The notes under the pieces: generated by a model
Seen by the model: only the letters and a program-made list of their open reading frames with translations
What the model was told of the DNA's origin: nothing
Databases searched by the model: none
In this document: in pieces, positions 43,255-51,633 of the stretch
How positions within the stretch are numbered: position 1 is the stretch's first letter
Layout of the letters: the number at the start of each line of letters is the position of its first letter
Made by a program: the position numbers and the translations under genes
Origin: Thioalkalivibrio sp. XN8
Lineage (GTDB): Bacteria > Pseudomonadota > Gammaproteobacteria > Steroidobacterales > XN24
Length of the DNA stretch: 59,208 bases
Assembly (NCBI RefSeq): GCF_011058255.1
Contig: NZ_JAALFH010000061.1
Span: forward strand, 1-59,208
Direction of reading: 5' to 3'

Positions 43255-44805
43255 TCACTCGATCTGGAATTCTTCGAGTGCAGCGCGGCTTTTTCTTTTT
43301 GTTTCAGCCTCCAGGGCGCCTTCGAGGGAAGAGAGCTCCACTGCCATCAGGTCGCCCGATTCGACGTCCCGGAAGCTGCATTCCATGCGCTGGTTCTTGT
43401 CGTACGAGTAGGTAACCTGGATCGGGCGCCCGGCAGGCCTGTTCGGCGGCAGCGGCATGTTTTCCTGATAGATGATGTTTACGTTATCAGGGTCCTTTGA
43501 CTCTCCCTGGGTGATCTGCACTTCGATCACATCCTGGCCATCTGCCATCGTGTAGTAGGTCTTGGTCTCACTGCACGGGAGTGATGAGCCCTTTGGAATC
43601 AGGATGTCGTTTGCAAGAATGCGGCGCCCGGTCTCCTCATCGGTAGATACGGTGATGGTGCCGTAGCTGTGGTTGGCAACCTCGACCAGCTGAACGTCGC
43701 TAAGCCCGCTTCGGACACCCGCCGGCACGAGGGCTGCGTTTTCTTTCAGCGCATTGAGGCCCGAGTAGAGCGCAGCCCCGCATGCGACCGCCTCGTCGAG
43801 ATTTACCTCCGTGACTGGGGCGAAACCGAAGATTGCCTCCAGCCGTCTCTGAACAAACGGAATCCTGGAGCTTCCGCCAACGAGGAGAACTTTGGAAATC
43901 TCGCCCGGGTCCAGCCTGGCTTCGTCAAGGACTGCTTCTACAAGCATCTCAGCCTTCGCCACGAGCGGCGATATCCCTTCCTCAAGCTCTTCTCTGCTCA
44001 CGGATACTTGCGCCCGTCCCGAATCGTTCTGGATGAGGACACGCTGATTTGGCCGGGTTGTGAGGGCCCGCTTTCTCTCCTCTGCCTGGTTCAGGAACTT
44101 CTGCAGCTCGATATCACTCGGGAAAGCAGGCGCGCCGGTTTCGAGCCGAGCCTTCTTGTTCACTATTTCTGCAAGAACCCGGTCGAAATCCGTGCCGCCG
44201 AGGTGGCGGTCGCCTTCAGAGGCGATGATGTCGATGTCTCGTCCCGCTACCCTCATCACGGTTACGTCGAACGTGCCGCCACCCAGATCGAAGACAACAA
44301 TCTTGCCGTTGACCTCATGGTTGGTGGCGTAGAAGAGGGCTGCCGCCGTAGGCTCGTTGATAATTGCTGACACGTTCAGACCAGCCAGTTCCCCGGCATC
44401 CATCGTTGCGCGCCGGTGGGATTCAGCGAAGTAAGCTGGGACAGTGATCACGGCATCCCGCACCTTCCCCAACTGGCTTTCAGCATCCAGGCTCAGTTTG
44501 CGGAGGATCAGCGATGACAATTCCTCCGGGCGATAGGTTCTGCCCCGGTATCGCCACTGCTTACTGCTTTCCCCCATGTCTCGCTTGACGTCGGTTACAA
44601 CATTCTGAGGCTCGAGATCGCGGAGGTGTTTTGCTTCTCGTCCGACCAATACGAGTTCAGGCGGGTCATTCTCTGCAAACGCAATGACCGAGGGAGTAAG
44701 CCTCTCGCCTTCACTATTTGGGACAATGCTCGCTTTACCTAACGAATCGAGAGCGGCTATCGCCGAATACGTCGTGCCAAGATCTATTCCAACGATTGGT
44801 TTCAC
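43255..44805 (-). CDS. Hsp70 family chaperone lacking the lid
   Basis: 516 aa, about 120 shorter than DnaK. ATPase domain intact: GIDLGTTYSAIA, VVFDLGGGTFDVTVM, LLVGGSSRIPFVQRRL. The beta substrate-binding domain is visible (SYGTITVSTDEETGRR), but the alpha-helical lid is absent. GTG start overlaps the GrpE-like stop (GTGA). Linkage to its own GrpE, a TerB protein and a protease suggests a dedicated Hsp70 system separate from housekeeping DnaK. Confidence 0.92.
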   Translation of the reverse strand: MKPIVGIDLGTTYSAIAALDSLGKASIVPNSEGERLTPSVIAFAENDPPELVLVGREAKHLRDLEPQNVVTDVKRDMGESSKQWRYRGRTYRPEELSSLILRKLSLDAESQLGKVRDAVITVPAYFAESHRRATMDAGELAGLNVSAIINEPTAAALFYATNHEVNGKIVVFDLGGGTFDVTVMRVAGRDIDIIASEGDRHLGGTDFDRVLAEIVNKKARLETGAPAFPSDIELQKFLNQAEERKRALTTRPNQRVLIQNDSGRAQVSVSREELEEGISPLVAKAEMLVEAVLDEARLDPGEISKVLLVGGSSRIPFVQRRLEAIFGFAPVTEVNLDEAVACGAALYSGLNALKENAALVPAGVRSGLSDVQLVEVANHSYGTITVSTDEETGRRILANDILIPKGSSLPCSETKTYYTMADGQDVIEVQITQGESKDPDNVNIIYQENMPLPPNRPAGRPIQVTYSYDKNQRMECSFRDVESGDLMAVELSSLEGALEAETKRKSRAALEEFQIE

Positions 44806-45599
44806 TGGACCACCTCATCCTGTCGCGCCTGGTACTGGAAGACCCCCACCTCTGCCGGCCTGATGAGCGGCGGCGGTTCAGCTCCCGTTTCACAGATGAA
44901 CCCCGGTCGGATCAGGCTCGCGATTCGGTCATTCTGTTCTTGGTCATGAGTCGATACCGGGATGGCTGTAGCGGTCTTTCGGTACTCGGAATACTTGCCT
45001 CCCAGGGGCGGCTCGAAGGAAACCACCCCCTCATTGCTCAGAAGAATCTCCAGATGATCTTTGATGAGATCGAGCGCCTCGGTACTCGAGTCGTTACCCG
45101 ATGCTTCGGCAAGCTCCATTTGCTCTCGGATCTCATCCAACGCCCTCAGGATTCCGAGGATCAGGGACTTGTTGATTGTCCAGTGGTATCCGTCCTGGAA
45201 CCGCCGCAGCTGGCGATCAGCATTGGAGGCTTGATCCCGGAGAGCCCCCAGGATCGCATCAATCTCGGCGAAGCGGCTGGCCTGCTCACCTAACAGGCGG
45301 ACCAGATTGTCCTGGACTCTCGCGGTTGTCTCAGAGCGTTTCAGGGAGTCGTCGAGAAGTTTCTCGAAACCTTCCTGGTTGACCTTGAGCAACGAATTGA
45401 TCGCCTCCCGGTGGCGAGCCTCGGAGGTCTTCCGGAGCTTCTCTACTTCACCCCTTAGTTTCTGCAGCTCCTGGTTGAGCGAGTCGGGTGAATCAATCAC
45501 CTTTGCATTGCGGTGAACCTTTGCGACGACCTTGAGCAGGTAAGCAATCGTTCCGAGCAGCAGCAGGGGAATTGCATATGTAGAAATGACCTCGCTCAT
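44802..45599 (-). CDS. Membrane-anchored GrpE-like nucleotide exchange factor
   Basis: 265 aa from ATG 45597-45599 with GGAGG 5 bp upstream. One N-terminal membrane helix (YAIPLLLLGTIAYLLKVVA), a long helical/coiled-coil middle (residues about 40-165), and a C-terminal beta part reading LIRPGFICETG then PPLIRPAEVGVFQ, matching the GrpE head that contacts Hsp70. Membrane anchoring is not usual for GrpE. First gene of a nine-gene operon. Confidence 0.8.
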   Translation of the reverse strand: MSEVISTYAIPLLLLGTIAYLLKVVAKVHRNAKVIDSPDSLNQELQKLRGEVEKLRKTSEARHREAINSLLKVNQEGFEKLLDDSLKRSETTARVQDNLVRLLGEQASRFAEIDAILGALRDQASNADRQLRRFQDGYHWTINKSLILGILRALDEIREQMELAEASGNDSSTEALDLIKDHLEILLSNEGVVSFEPPLGGKYSEYRKTATAIPVSTHDQEQNDRIASLIRPGFICETGAEPPPLIRPAEVGVFQYQARQDEVVQ

Positions 45600-45685
45600 C
45601 CTTGCCTCCAAAGATCCTTGAAGCGTTATCGGCAGATGCCTAGCCGGTGCAACGAGGACACCACGTTTGGTTGTCCAATTTTGTG

Positions 45686-45714
45686 ATATGGCTCAAAAAT
45701 CCCACATGTGGCAA
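45686..45714 (-). promoter_or_regulatory. Candidate promoter of the Hsp70 operon
   Basis: On the minus strand TTGCCA (45709-45714) and CCATAT (45686-45691) with a 17-bp spacer; leader about 80 nt. A perfect CCACATGTGG palindrome overlaps the -35. The CCATAT box faintly resembles a sigma-32 -10, but the match is too weak to claim heat-shock control. Confidence 0.3.
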
Positions 45715-46063
45715 TTAAGGGATTTACGTAGCCGGAAGGCGGGGCAACGGACGCGGCACGAAAGGGTCTTATGTCCCTCGCACCTTGAACCGCCAAAGCC
45801 CAACCGGAGGCCCGGACGGTGAACCCGCGTCACGCGCAAGACGTCATGGCCCTTACGTTCAGGGAAGGCCCCGTATGACGCATTCTGCAGACGCCATCAA
45901 TCGGGCGAGGGGCAGGCAATCAGTGGGAAGTACTTAGAAAAAGGGATTGGAATTTGTGAACGCCGTGCGGCCCGTGAACTGGAGTCTGACTTAAATTCGA
46001 TCTCGAGTTTGGGATCGATCAGACGGATTCTGAACGACGGTCAACGTTGAAGGAGTAACGCTT
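45715..46063. other. Intergenic region without recognised gene
   Basis: About 350 bp between the divergent Hsp70 operon and a small membrane protein gene. Moderately GC-rich; I see no ORF with a ribosome-binding site, no repeat shared with the rest of the window and no strong terminator. Confidence 0.5.
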
Positions 46064-46378
46064 ATGTCTCGCGAAAATCCGAATGATAAAGGGTTCACCT
46101 GGTGGTCAGTCTGGGCTTGGCTCGGTCTAACTCTCGGCAACCTTGTCACTTTTGCCCAGCTCGCTGAATTGCCGGAAGCGGCTTTGATTCTCGTGGGCTT
46201 GAATACGGTTCTCATGGTACTGGTTCTTCGATACAACAAGTATGCTTTCTTGATCGCCACGGTGCTCACGCTCAATCCCATCGTGTGGCTTATCAATGGC
46301 GTGTATCTGAAGAGGCGCTGGAATCATCCGCGTGTTAACAAGGGCTCAGCCACGACAGAATCCGTCGCTGCGTACTAA
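46064..46378 (+). CDS. Small three-helix membrane protein
   Basis: 104 aa. Hydrophobic segments WWSVWAWLGLTLGNLVTF, AALILVGLNTVLMVLVLRY and YAFLIATVLTLNPIVWLINGV. GAAGGAG 8 bp before the ATG at 46064 supports it as a real gene. Divergent from the Hsp70 operon. No family recognised. Confidence 0.7.
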   Translation: MSRENPNDKGFTWWSVWAWLGLTLGNLVTFAQLAELPEAALILVGLNTVLMVLVLRYNKYAFLIATVLTLNPIVWLINGVYLKRRWNHPRVNKGSATTESVAAY

Positions 46379-46521
46379 GTGGTATCTGGGGCGCATGTTC
46401 GGGTTCCCCTCGGCTTCGCTTTGTGGTCGCTCGTAGCCGCTTAGTAGGAACTGTTGCGATGCAGGATTTTGGGGTCTTGGCCTACCGCTCGCCTATCTGA
46501 CAGTTGCCTACCAGGCCTGAA

Positions 46522-46681
46522 CCCGTCGAGGGGCTATCTCCTCGGCGGGTTTTCATTTGCCGGCAACAAGGAGAACCCCATGAGAATCTGCTCTTCCCTC
46601 GGCTCCATGGACGCCGTAGGGGAATGCCGGCGGAGCCCGACTCAGGAGGGAAACGTCGTCTACATGCTGGGAACAGTGTAG
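46522..46681 (+). repeat. Leader repeat with GC stem and mini-ORF, copy A
   Basis: Inverted repeat CCCGTCGAGG/CCTCGGCGGG (46522-46549) with a T-run, then ACAAGGAGAACCCC and ATG mini-ORF 46580-46681 (33 codons, MRICSSLGSMD). The first ten codons and leader match copy B at 37424. The stem could be a terminator or attenuator; the mini-ORF start recalls type-B ribosomal protein L36, then diverges. Confidence 0.6.
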
Positions 46682-46727
46682 AACCCGTCCTCACCGTCAT
46701 CCATGGCTTGAAGCCCTCTGTCCTGGA

Positions 46728-47102
46728 TCAATTGAGCATGTTGCCAATGGTCATGGCCAGGAGAACAGCTGCACAGAAATACGCAAACGGCAGAACGGAC
46801 TTCAGTAGATTTCGCGTAAGGTTGGACCATTGGCGGGCATCGATATGACCAACAAGGACTTGGGACGCCTTGTATCCAGCCAATACGACACCGAGCAGGA
46901 CCAATACGCCCAGTGACGCAACAGATGTTGCCGCGTCATGGGATGGCCCTCGGAGAGGAGCCAAAATGGCGTTCGCCAAACCTGTTACGACGATGACGGA
47001 GTATAAACAAAGGCCACCCCATAAATGGAGCACGCACCATAAACTAGATCGCCGCGGCGTAGACAAGGCGTCTAGATCGTCTTCATCTCGCACAACTCGC
47101 AT
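46728..47102 (-). CDS. Membrane protein of unknown function
   Basis: 124 aa with three hydrophobic helices (LWCVLHLWGGLCLYSVIVVT, SLGVLVLLGVVLAGY, LPFAYFCAAVLLAMTIGNML) after an acidic N-terminus. ATG at 47100-47102. Lies 32 bp after the DegP-like protease gene in the same direction, so probably the same transcript. No family recognised. Confidence 0.68.
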   Translation of the reverse strand: MRVVRDEDDLDALSTPRRSSLWCVLHLWGGLCLYSVIVVTGLANAILAPLRGPSHDAATSVASLGVLVLLGVVLAGYKASQVLVGHIDARQWSNLTRNLLKSVLPFAYFCAAVLLAMTIGNMLN

Positions 47103-47134
47103 ACACTAACTCCTTAGCCCGGTCCAGTAGTGGC

Positions 47135-48358
47135 TCAGTCCTTGCGGAACATGAGAATGGTATACAGGCAGTCCGGAGCAGCACATTCATACATGTTCAC
47201 GCCCACCCAGTACTGTTGCCGATAGCCAACATCGAACTGCACGAAGGCTTCTGGATTGACTTCTGCATCAACGCCAACGAGCTCCTCCGCACTGTCCATG
47301 ACAATCAGGTCCAAGTCGATGCAGTCATCATCACAAACACCGACAGCCATGTAGTGTCCGGGCCCGAGGGATACATACCCGCCTTCCATCTCGTCTGGCT
47401 CGAGCGCCCCCGCTGACCCAAATTGATCCAAGTAAGTCCACCCTTCGTCTGCCGCAACGGCGGTGATCACGAGAGCCCTTACGGCCACCTGTTGACCATA
47501 CTCGTCAAGATCCTGGAGGCTTGCCAGCGTCTCGCGCGGCAGAACGTCCATGAGTTCTCTGGATTCGTCTGCACGGCTTTCAATCAATTTCTGTTCGTCC
47601 GTCTTGAGTTCGCTCGCCACCGTCTCAAACGGAGTCGGGGATGGCGCGAGCTGCAACATACCTCTCGCATGTCTCGCTGGTATTGCCATATTGAGGTTCT
47701 GGCCATCCTCATAGAACGCTGTCGCGACACCGATCACTTCGCCACGTTCGTTCATGACTGGCCCGCCCGACGAGCCTTCGGAGATCGGGGCGGTGATCTG
47801 AAGATAGGTCACACCATCCTCGACGCGCTTCGCGCTAACCAGGCCATCGCTGAACGTGCCCCTCAGGCCCAAGGGATTCCCGATGGCGTAGACGGCGTCG
47901 CCAACTTGAACACCCCTTTCATCGGCAATGGTGAGTGCAGTCACCTCTGCCACTGGGATCTGGAGGAGGATAAGGTCTCTTCGGGTATCCTTGGATAGCA
48001 CATAGACGGCATCGAAAACCTCACCGTCTGAGAGCTCCACAGAAAGGCTCTCCGCACCGGCAACGACGTGGAAATTAGTTACCAGGACGCCGTCGTTTTG
48101 GATGAAGAATCCAGTGCCTGACTGGATTATCTCGCCATCGCGATATGCGCTCAGCGTAACCACGGCATCGCGGGCCCGGGCTGCCAGTTCAGCGGGAGTA
48201 AGTCGAGTTGGGGCCGGTGCCGCAGCACCCTGTTCCAGGTGCAGGGGAGGCGAGACTTCGACCGAGCGGCGCTCGTGTGGTCTCGTTGTCGTGCAGCCCA
48301 CCGCGATCATAAGAGACGCGAAGAGAACCGCGCCGTAGGGCCTGATTGCTGGGCTCAT
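47135..48358 (-). CDS. DegP-like trypsin-family serine protease lipoprotein
   Basis: 407 aa S1C-type protease. Lipobox LMIAVGCTT; catalytic His in VTNFHVVAGAE, Asp in DTRRDLILLQI, Ser in EGSSGGPVMN. No PDZ domain; instead a C-terminal beta-rich domain of about 150 residues with four Cys (CDDDCIDLDLIV, MYECAAPDC). ATG 48356-48358. Envelope quality control or activation of a partner is likely. Upstream of the Hsp70 operon in the same island but in a separate transcript. Confidence 0.88.
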   Translation of the reverse strand: MSPAIRPYGAVLFASLMIAVGCTTTRPHERRSVEVSPPLHLEQGAAAPAPTRLTPAELAARARDAVVTLSAYRDGEIIQSGTGFFIQNDGVLVTNFHVVAGAESLSVELSDGEVFDAVYVLSKDTRRDLILLQIPVAEVTALTIADERGVQVGDAVYAIGNPLGLRGTFSDGLVSAKRVEDGVTYLQITAPISEGSSGGPVMNERGEVIGVATAFYEDGQNLNMAIPARHARGMLQLAPSPTPFETVASELKTDEQKLIESRADESRELMDVLPRETLASLQDLDEYGQQVAVRALVITAVAADEGWTYLDQFGSAGALEPDEMEGGYVSLGPGHYMAVGVCDDDCIDLDLIVMDSAEELVGVDAEVNPEAFVQFDVGYRQQYWVGVNMYECAAPDCLYTILMFRKD

Positions 48359-48899
48359 ATCCTTGCCTCACTAGCGTTCGTCCTATCTACGTCGACCATC
48401 CTGCCGCCGGCTGAAACCGGGTTGCGTTAAATGCGTCACAACATGGGCGGAATTTCCTACTGCGGGTCGCTCAAACCGACACAAATTACGTACTAACCAC
48501 GAGAAGCGTGGGAGCGGGGTTTGGCTGTCTGCGCATCCTTGCGTGCGGTAGAACATGGCTCTCGTTGAACACGAAGCGCGGCTAGCCGCGGGGCAGGGAC
48601 GTCCGCAGGTCGCCACCCACGGCCGCCTGAGGGGCCGCAGGCGGGACGCTTCCGGAGCCGGCCGCAGGGTTTGATGGGGCGACACTGGGCGCGAGGATTG
48701 CGCGATAGCGTGGGCGGCACAGAACTCGGCTCCCGGCGCGAAAGATCAAGATACTCGACGCCCGTCAGAGAAGCCTATAGCGCAGTTCCTAATATGGATT
48801 ATGCCGGATGTCGAGGAACTCGCCATGTCGCCTAGAATCAGCTGAGGTCAGCGAAAGGCGTGTCCGGGGAATCGCCCGGTAGGCCACGGAGGGATCAAA
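48359..48899. other. Intergenic region with one dispersed repeat
   Basis: About 540 bp between divergent genes. It contains the 61-bp repeat at 48584-48644 and, at its right end, the GGAGGG ribosome-binding site of the 200-aa gene. No convincing ORF. Confidence 0.5.
48584..48644. repeat. GC-rich dispersed repeat, copy 1
   Basis: Related to 51018-51079: AGCCGCGGGGCA, then a GTCGCCACCCA block and a terminal GCCGCAGGCGG. The interior GGCCGCC/GGCCGC segments are partly self-complementary. Confidence 0.65.
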
Positions 48900-49502
48900 G
48901 TGTTCAAGAAACTGAAAGAGTTCTTCGGCGAGCCGTCCGAGGAAGAGCGCTTGGGCCAAATATGCGCTTTGGTGCTAGCTCAAGATCAGTTCTCCGAGTT
49001 GAGAAAATCGGAGGCGATTGTTAAGACGATCACTGACCGAGTAGGCACCTCAGTGGCGACTATTCTGGAATCGAAGGAAGAAAGCTCAAGAGCTTACGCG
49101 GCTCGACTGGAACTATTAAAAGCCGCAAAGAGAATGGCCATGGCTAAGAGGTTCCCGTATCTCCCGGAGCGGGAACGCATTGAGCTAGCTGCGCGGCATT
49201 GGCCCGATCACGCATTGTCTCCAGAAGAAGCACTGAGTGCAGCGAACACAAATTATTGTGTCGCCTTCGGTGAAACCGTCTGTCTAGACATGATACTCGG
49301 TCAAATCGACACTACGGGAGAAAGGAACTGGTGGGCTGAGTACTTGATTCTTTGCATGGCTGATCCCGATGCCCCTGTCGTGGATTCCGCAGAGCAAGCA
49401 ATCCTTAACGGCAACGGGATGGAAGAGTTTTCATCAGAATTGGCAGAGGCCCAGGCTGCAGTTAAGGCCTTGGCGACGAATGCCGATAACAGGCAGGAAT
49501 AG
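48900..49502 (+). CDS. Hypothetical soluble helical protein
   Basis: 200 aa from GTG 48900 with GGAGGG upstream. Entirely helical and charged (KLKEFFGEPSEEERLGQI; ERIELAARHWPDHALSPEEA); no signal or domain recognised. First of three closely spaced plus-strand genes (next at 49560 and 49882), the other two encoding membrane proteins. Confidence 0.68.
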   Translation: MFKKLKEFFGEPSEEERLGQICALVLAQDQFSELRKSEAIVKTITDRVGTSVATILESKEESSRAYAARLELLKAAKRMAMAKRFPYLPERERIELAARHWPDHALSPEEALSAANTNYCVAFGETVCLDMILGQIDTTGERNWWAEYLILCMADPDAPVVDSAEQAILNGNGMEEFSSELAEAQAAVKALATNADNRQE

Positions 49503-49559
49503 CCTCCTCATACCGGCAAGGACTTTTCGCCCTCAACAGGACAAGCAGCGAGATCATCC

Positions 49560-49823
49560 GTGGACATCTTGGAGTCGCCCTTATTGCTATACCCCGTTCT
49601 CTATCTCGGGCTCGGAGTAATTGCGTTTGGCCTTATCTGGCTTTCAGACAAGCTGATCCTCGCCGTACAGGGTTTCTATGACGAAATCCCCTTAACCCTG
49701 TTCGGGGCATTAATCATAGTTTTGTTCTGGCCCATTGCTCTTCTAGGCCGACTCATAATGCTCCCAATGCAACTCTGGACTGCGTATGAACAGCGCGTGC
49801 TGTACCGGAGAGACAAGACCTAA
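49560..49823 (+). CDS. Small two-helix membrane protein
   Basis: 87 aa from GTG 49560. Hydrophobic helices LLYPVLYLGLGVIAFGLIWL and LTLFGALIIVLFWPIALLG, then a basic tail. No clear ribosome-binding site. Lies between two other plus-strand genes with gaps under 60 bp. Function unknown. Confidence 0.6.
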   Translation: MDILESPLLLYPVLYLGLGVIAFGLIWLSDKLILAVQGFYDEIPLTLFGALIIVLFWPIALLGRLIMLPMQLWTAYEQRVLYRRDKT

Positions 49824-49881
49824 GGATGTACGGCCCTAATCAGGCGGCGATCACTGAAACATTTTTGACGGAGAGAAATGG

Positions 49882-50496
49882 ATGTCTCAAGCAGAAGATC
49901 GATTCCCGAATCCTTGGCGTACGATTTGGACCGCGCCGCGATCCACTTTCAGACGACTGATCGACACGAGCCCAACTAGATCGGTAATTCTGCTGGCCGG
50001 CTTGGGCGGAATCTCTAATGGCCTCGACAGAGCGTCAGCTCAAAATCTCGGGGACGCCTATCCCTTACCCGAAATCTTGTTGATTATCCTATTCGCCGGC
50101 CCAGTCGGCGGTGTAATTGGCCTCTACCTGGTTTCCTGGCTGCTACGTCTTGTCGGGAACTGGCTGGGCGGCACAGCTACGTCAGAAACTGTTCGTACTG
50201 CAGTCGCCTGGTCGCAAGTTCCTTTAGTTGCGAGCTTAGTACTCTGGGTTCTAGCACTACCCGTTTTCGGCTCAGATCTCTTCTCTACCAACACCCCCAG
50301 GGTCGACGCGAATCCTATGCTTTTCTTGGAGTTCGGCTTAATCGATATCGCGTTGGCCATATGGGTGTTGGTGCTGACAGTGATCGGCTTGTCGGAAGCA
50401 AACCGCTTCGCCATATGGCGAGCAGTTACCAGCATACTATTGGCGATGGTCCTTGTTGTTGCTGCCGTTTCGCTGCCGATTCTATTGATTGGTTAG
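49882..50496 (+). CDS. Yip1-domain-like membrane protein
   Basis: 204 aa. The start FPNPWRTIWTAPRSTFRRLID is typical of bacterial YIP1-family proteins, followed by five hydrophobic segments (for example EILLIILFAGPVGGVIGLYL and SQVPLVASLVLWVLALPVF). ATG at 49882. Last of three plus-strand genes near the right end of island 1. Function unknown. Confidence 0.75.
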   Translation: MSQAEDRFPNPWRTIWTAPRSTFRRLIDTSPTRSVILLAGLGGISNGLDRASAQNLGDAYPLPEILLIILFAGPVGGVIGLYLVSWLLRLVGNWLGGTATSETVRTAVAWSQVPLVASLVLWVLALPVFGSDLFSTNTPRVDANPMLFLEFGLIDIALAIWVLVLTVIGLSEANRFAIWRAVTSILLAMVLVVAAVSLPILLIG

Positions 50497-50581
50497 GCGT
50501 TCTCGAGAGCACCCAGAATCGCACTCGGCGAAGGAGGCGCAACCTGATCTGCGAAGTGTACGATTGCTACAAGCCGGACGA

Positions 50582-50866
50582 CTAACCGGAATGACTGAAG
50601 TGCGCGCGAGCCTCACTAACCAGGAAGGTCACAGCCGTGTCCAGATTCTTGAACTTCGTCGGCTTTGTCGATCCGTTAGCGCTACTGCAAGAGACAAGCA
50701 CTAGCTCGCCCTTACCCTCAATTCGTATCAGGCGGACGATATAGAGCTTTTGCTCCTTTCCCGGCAGCCTCATGCCGATAGCTGATGAGCTGCAGAAAGC
50801 CTCGAATCCTGGCTTGGTCCCAAATTCCTCGTTCAGGGAAGCTGCTGCTTGCTCGGTTGGGTACAT
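50582..50866 (-). CDS. Hypothetical small soluble protein
   Basis: 94 aa. A beta-rich centre (KLYIVRLIRIEGKGELVLVS) and a helical C-terminus. ATG at 50864-50866; a weak GAAAGA lies upstream. No family recognised. Last gene before the right end of island 1; the gap 50867-51145 after it has one dispersed repeat and no gene. Confidence 0.55.
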   Translation of the reverse strand: MYPTEQAAASLNEEFGTKPGFEAFCSSSAIGMRLPGKEQKLYIVRLIRIEGKGELVLVSCSSANGSTKPTKFKNLDTAVTFLVSEARAHFSHSG

Positions 50867-51017
50867 TCTTTCGCGAAGATCAAGAGCTCGTCTATTGTCG
50901 GATTCCCCTGATAAGGCCCGCTCACAAATAGAGGCTTCGAGGTGATGGATCTGCCGATATTAGGCGGGCGCGAAGTCATTCAGGGAATTGTGTGGAACCT
51001 TCTCATTGTAGCCCCGA

Positions 51018-51079
51018 AGCCCGCGGGGCATGGACGCCCTCAGGTTGCCACCCAGGGCCGCCGGAGGAGCCGCAGGCGG
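51018..51079. repeat. GC-rich dispersed repeat, copy 2
   Basis: Related to 48584-48644, including GTTGCCACCCA and GCCGCAGGCGG. Copies lie about 2.4 kb apart in the right part of island 1. Confidence 0.65.
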
Positions 51080-51145
51080 CGCGATCGCCAGTCGGGCGCG
51101 GCAACGTAGTGCTCCCGACATTTGCGAGTCGCGAACTCTCGGCAA

Positions 51146-51307
51146 GTTCGGACGATGCTCGGGCCCTCTCGCACCGACCTTGGCCCAAGTTCGGACGGGT
51201 CAGCCCGGGGGAATTCGCTAAGCCGTTGAGCGGCATTTACCAAGGGATTCCCGGTCCCCTGGTTTCTGGCGGGGGGTTCGGGCGGTGGTTCGGACGCCAG
51301 TTCGGAC
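51146..51307 (+). repeat. Island 1 right end with GTTCGGAC iterons
   Basis: Five GTTCGGAC/GTTCGGGC octamers at 51146, 51189, 51276, 51288 and 51300; the last three are spaced exactly 12 bp. They stop 81 bp before the 45-bp tRNA repeat. The same pattern occurs at 58099-58238. Likely arm-type binding sites for an integrase or directionality factor. Confidence 0.65.
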
Positions 51308-51388
51308 GAGTCAGGGAGTCAATGAAGGGACCGAAAATCCCCTTACCTTTCTTCAGCTTTTCCGTTTAAAAACAAACAGTTCCAGATG

Positions 51389-51433
51389 CTCATAATCCCT
51401 TGGTTCCAGGTTCGAGTCCTGGCGGGCCCACCA
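51389..51433 (+). repeat. 45-bp tRNA 3'-end repeat, copy 2 (island 1/2 junction)
   Basis: Perfect copy of 26350-26394. Only the anticodon-to-CCA part is present, so it is not a functional tRNA gene. Right boundary of island 1 and left boundary of island 2. Confidence 0.9.
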
Positions 51434-51502
51434 TCAAAATCAAGGGCTTAGGGCAGCTATGCCGGGACGCGAAGGGATTGGAGTCCCTTGGGGTCGGCAT
51501 AG
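51434..51502 (+). repeat. Island left-end module, copy 2
   Basis: Shares AGGGCTTAGGG, TATGCCGGGA and the AAGGGATT inverted repeat with 26395-26464. It marks the left end of island 2. Confidence 0.75.
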
Positions 51503-51582
51503 GTGTGCGGATTCGTAACCGCAGCCGGTGGGGACGCCATATTGGCGACACCATTGATGCCTGCTTCCGACTAGGGCCAGCC

Positions 51583-51615
51583 AAAAAAAAAGCCCCGCAC
51601 TAGGCGGGGCCTTTT
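51583..51615 (-). terminator. Intrinsic terminator of the PEP-CTERM gene
   Basis: On the minus strand GGCCCCGC-CTAGT-GCGGGGC followed by nine T residues, 18 bp after the PEP-CTERM stop. Strong stem and U-tract. Confidence 0.88.
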
Positions 51616-51633
51616 GACGCGCTGATCCGAAAC

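Noticed and set aside
45686-45714. Sigma-32 heat-shock promoter for the Hsp70 operon
   Set aside because: The -10 resembles CCCCATNT only in part and no CTTGAA -35 is at the right distance; listed only as a generic promoter candidate.
51390-51584. Second tRNA gene at the island junction
   Set aside because: Only the 3' 45 bases are present; acceptor 5' strand and D-arm are missing.
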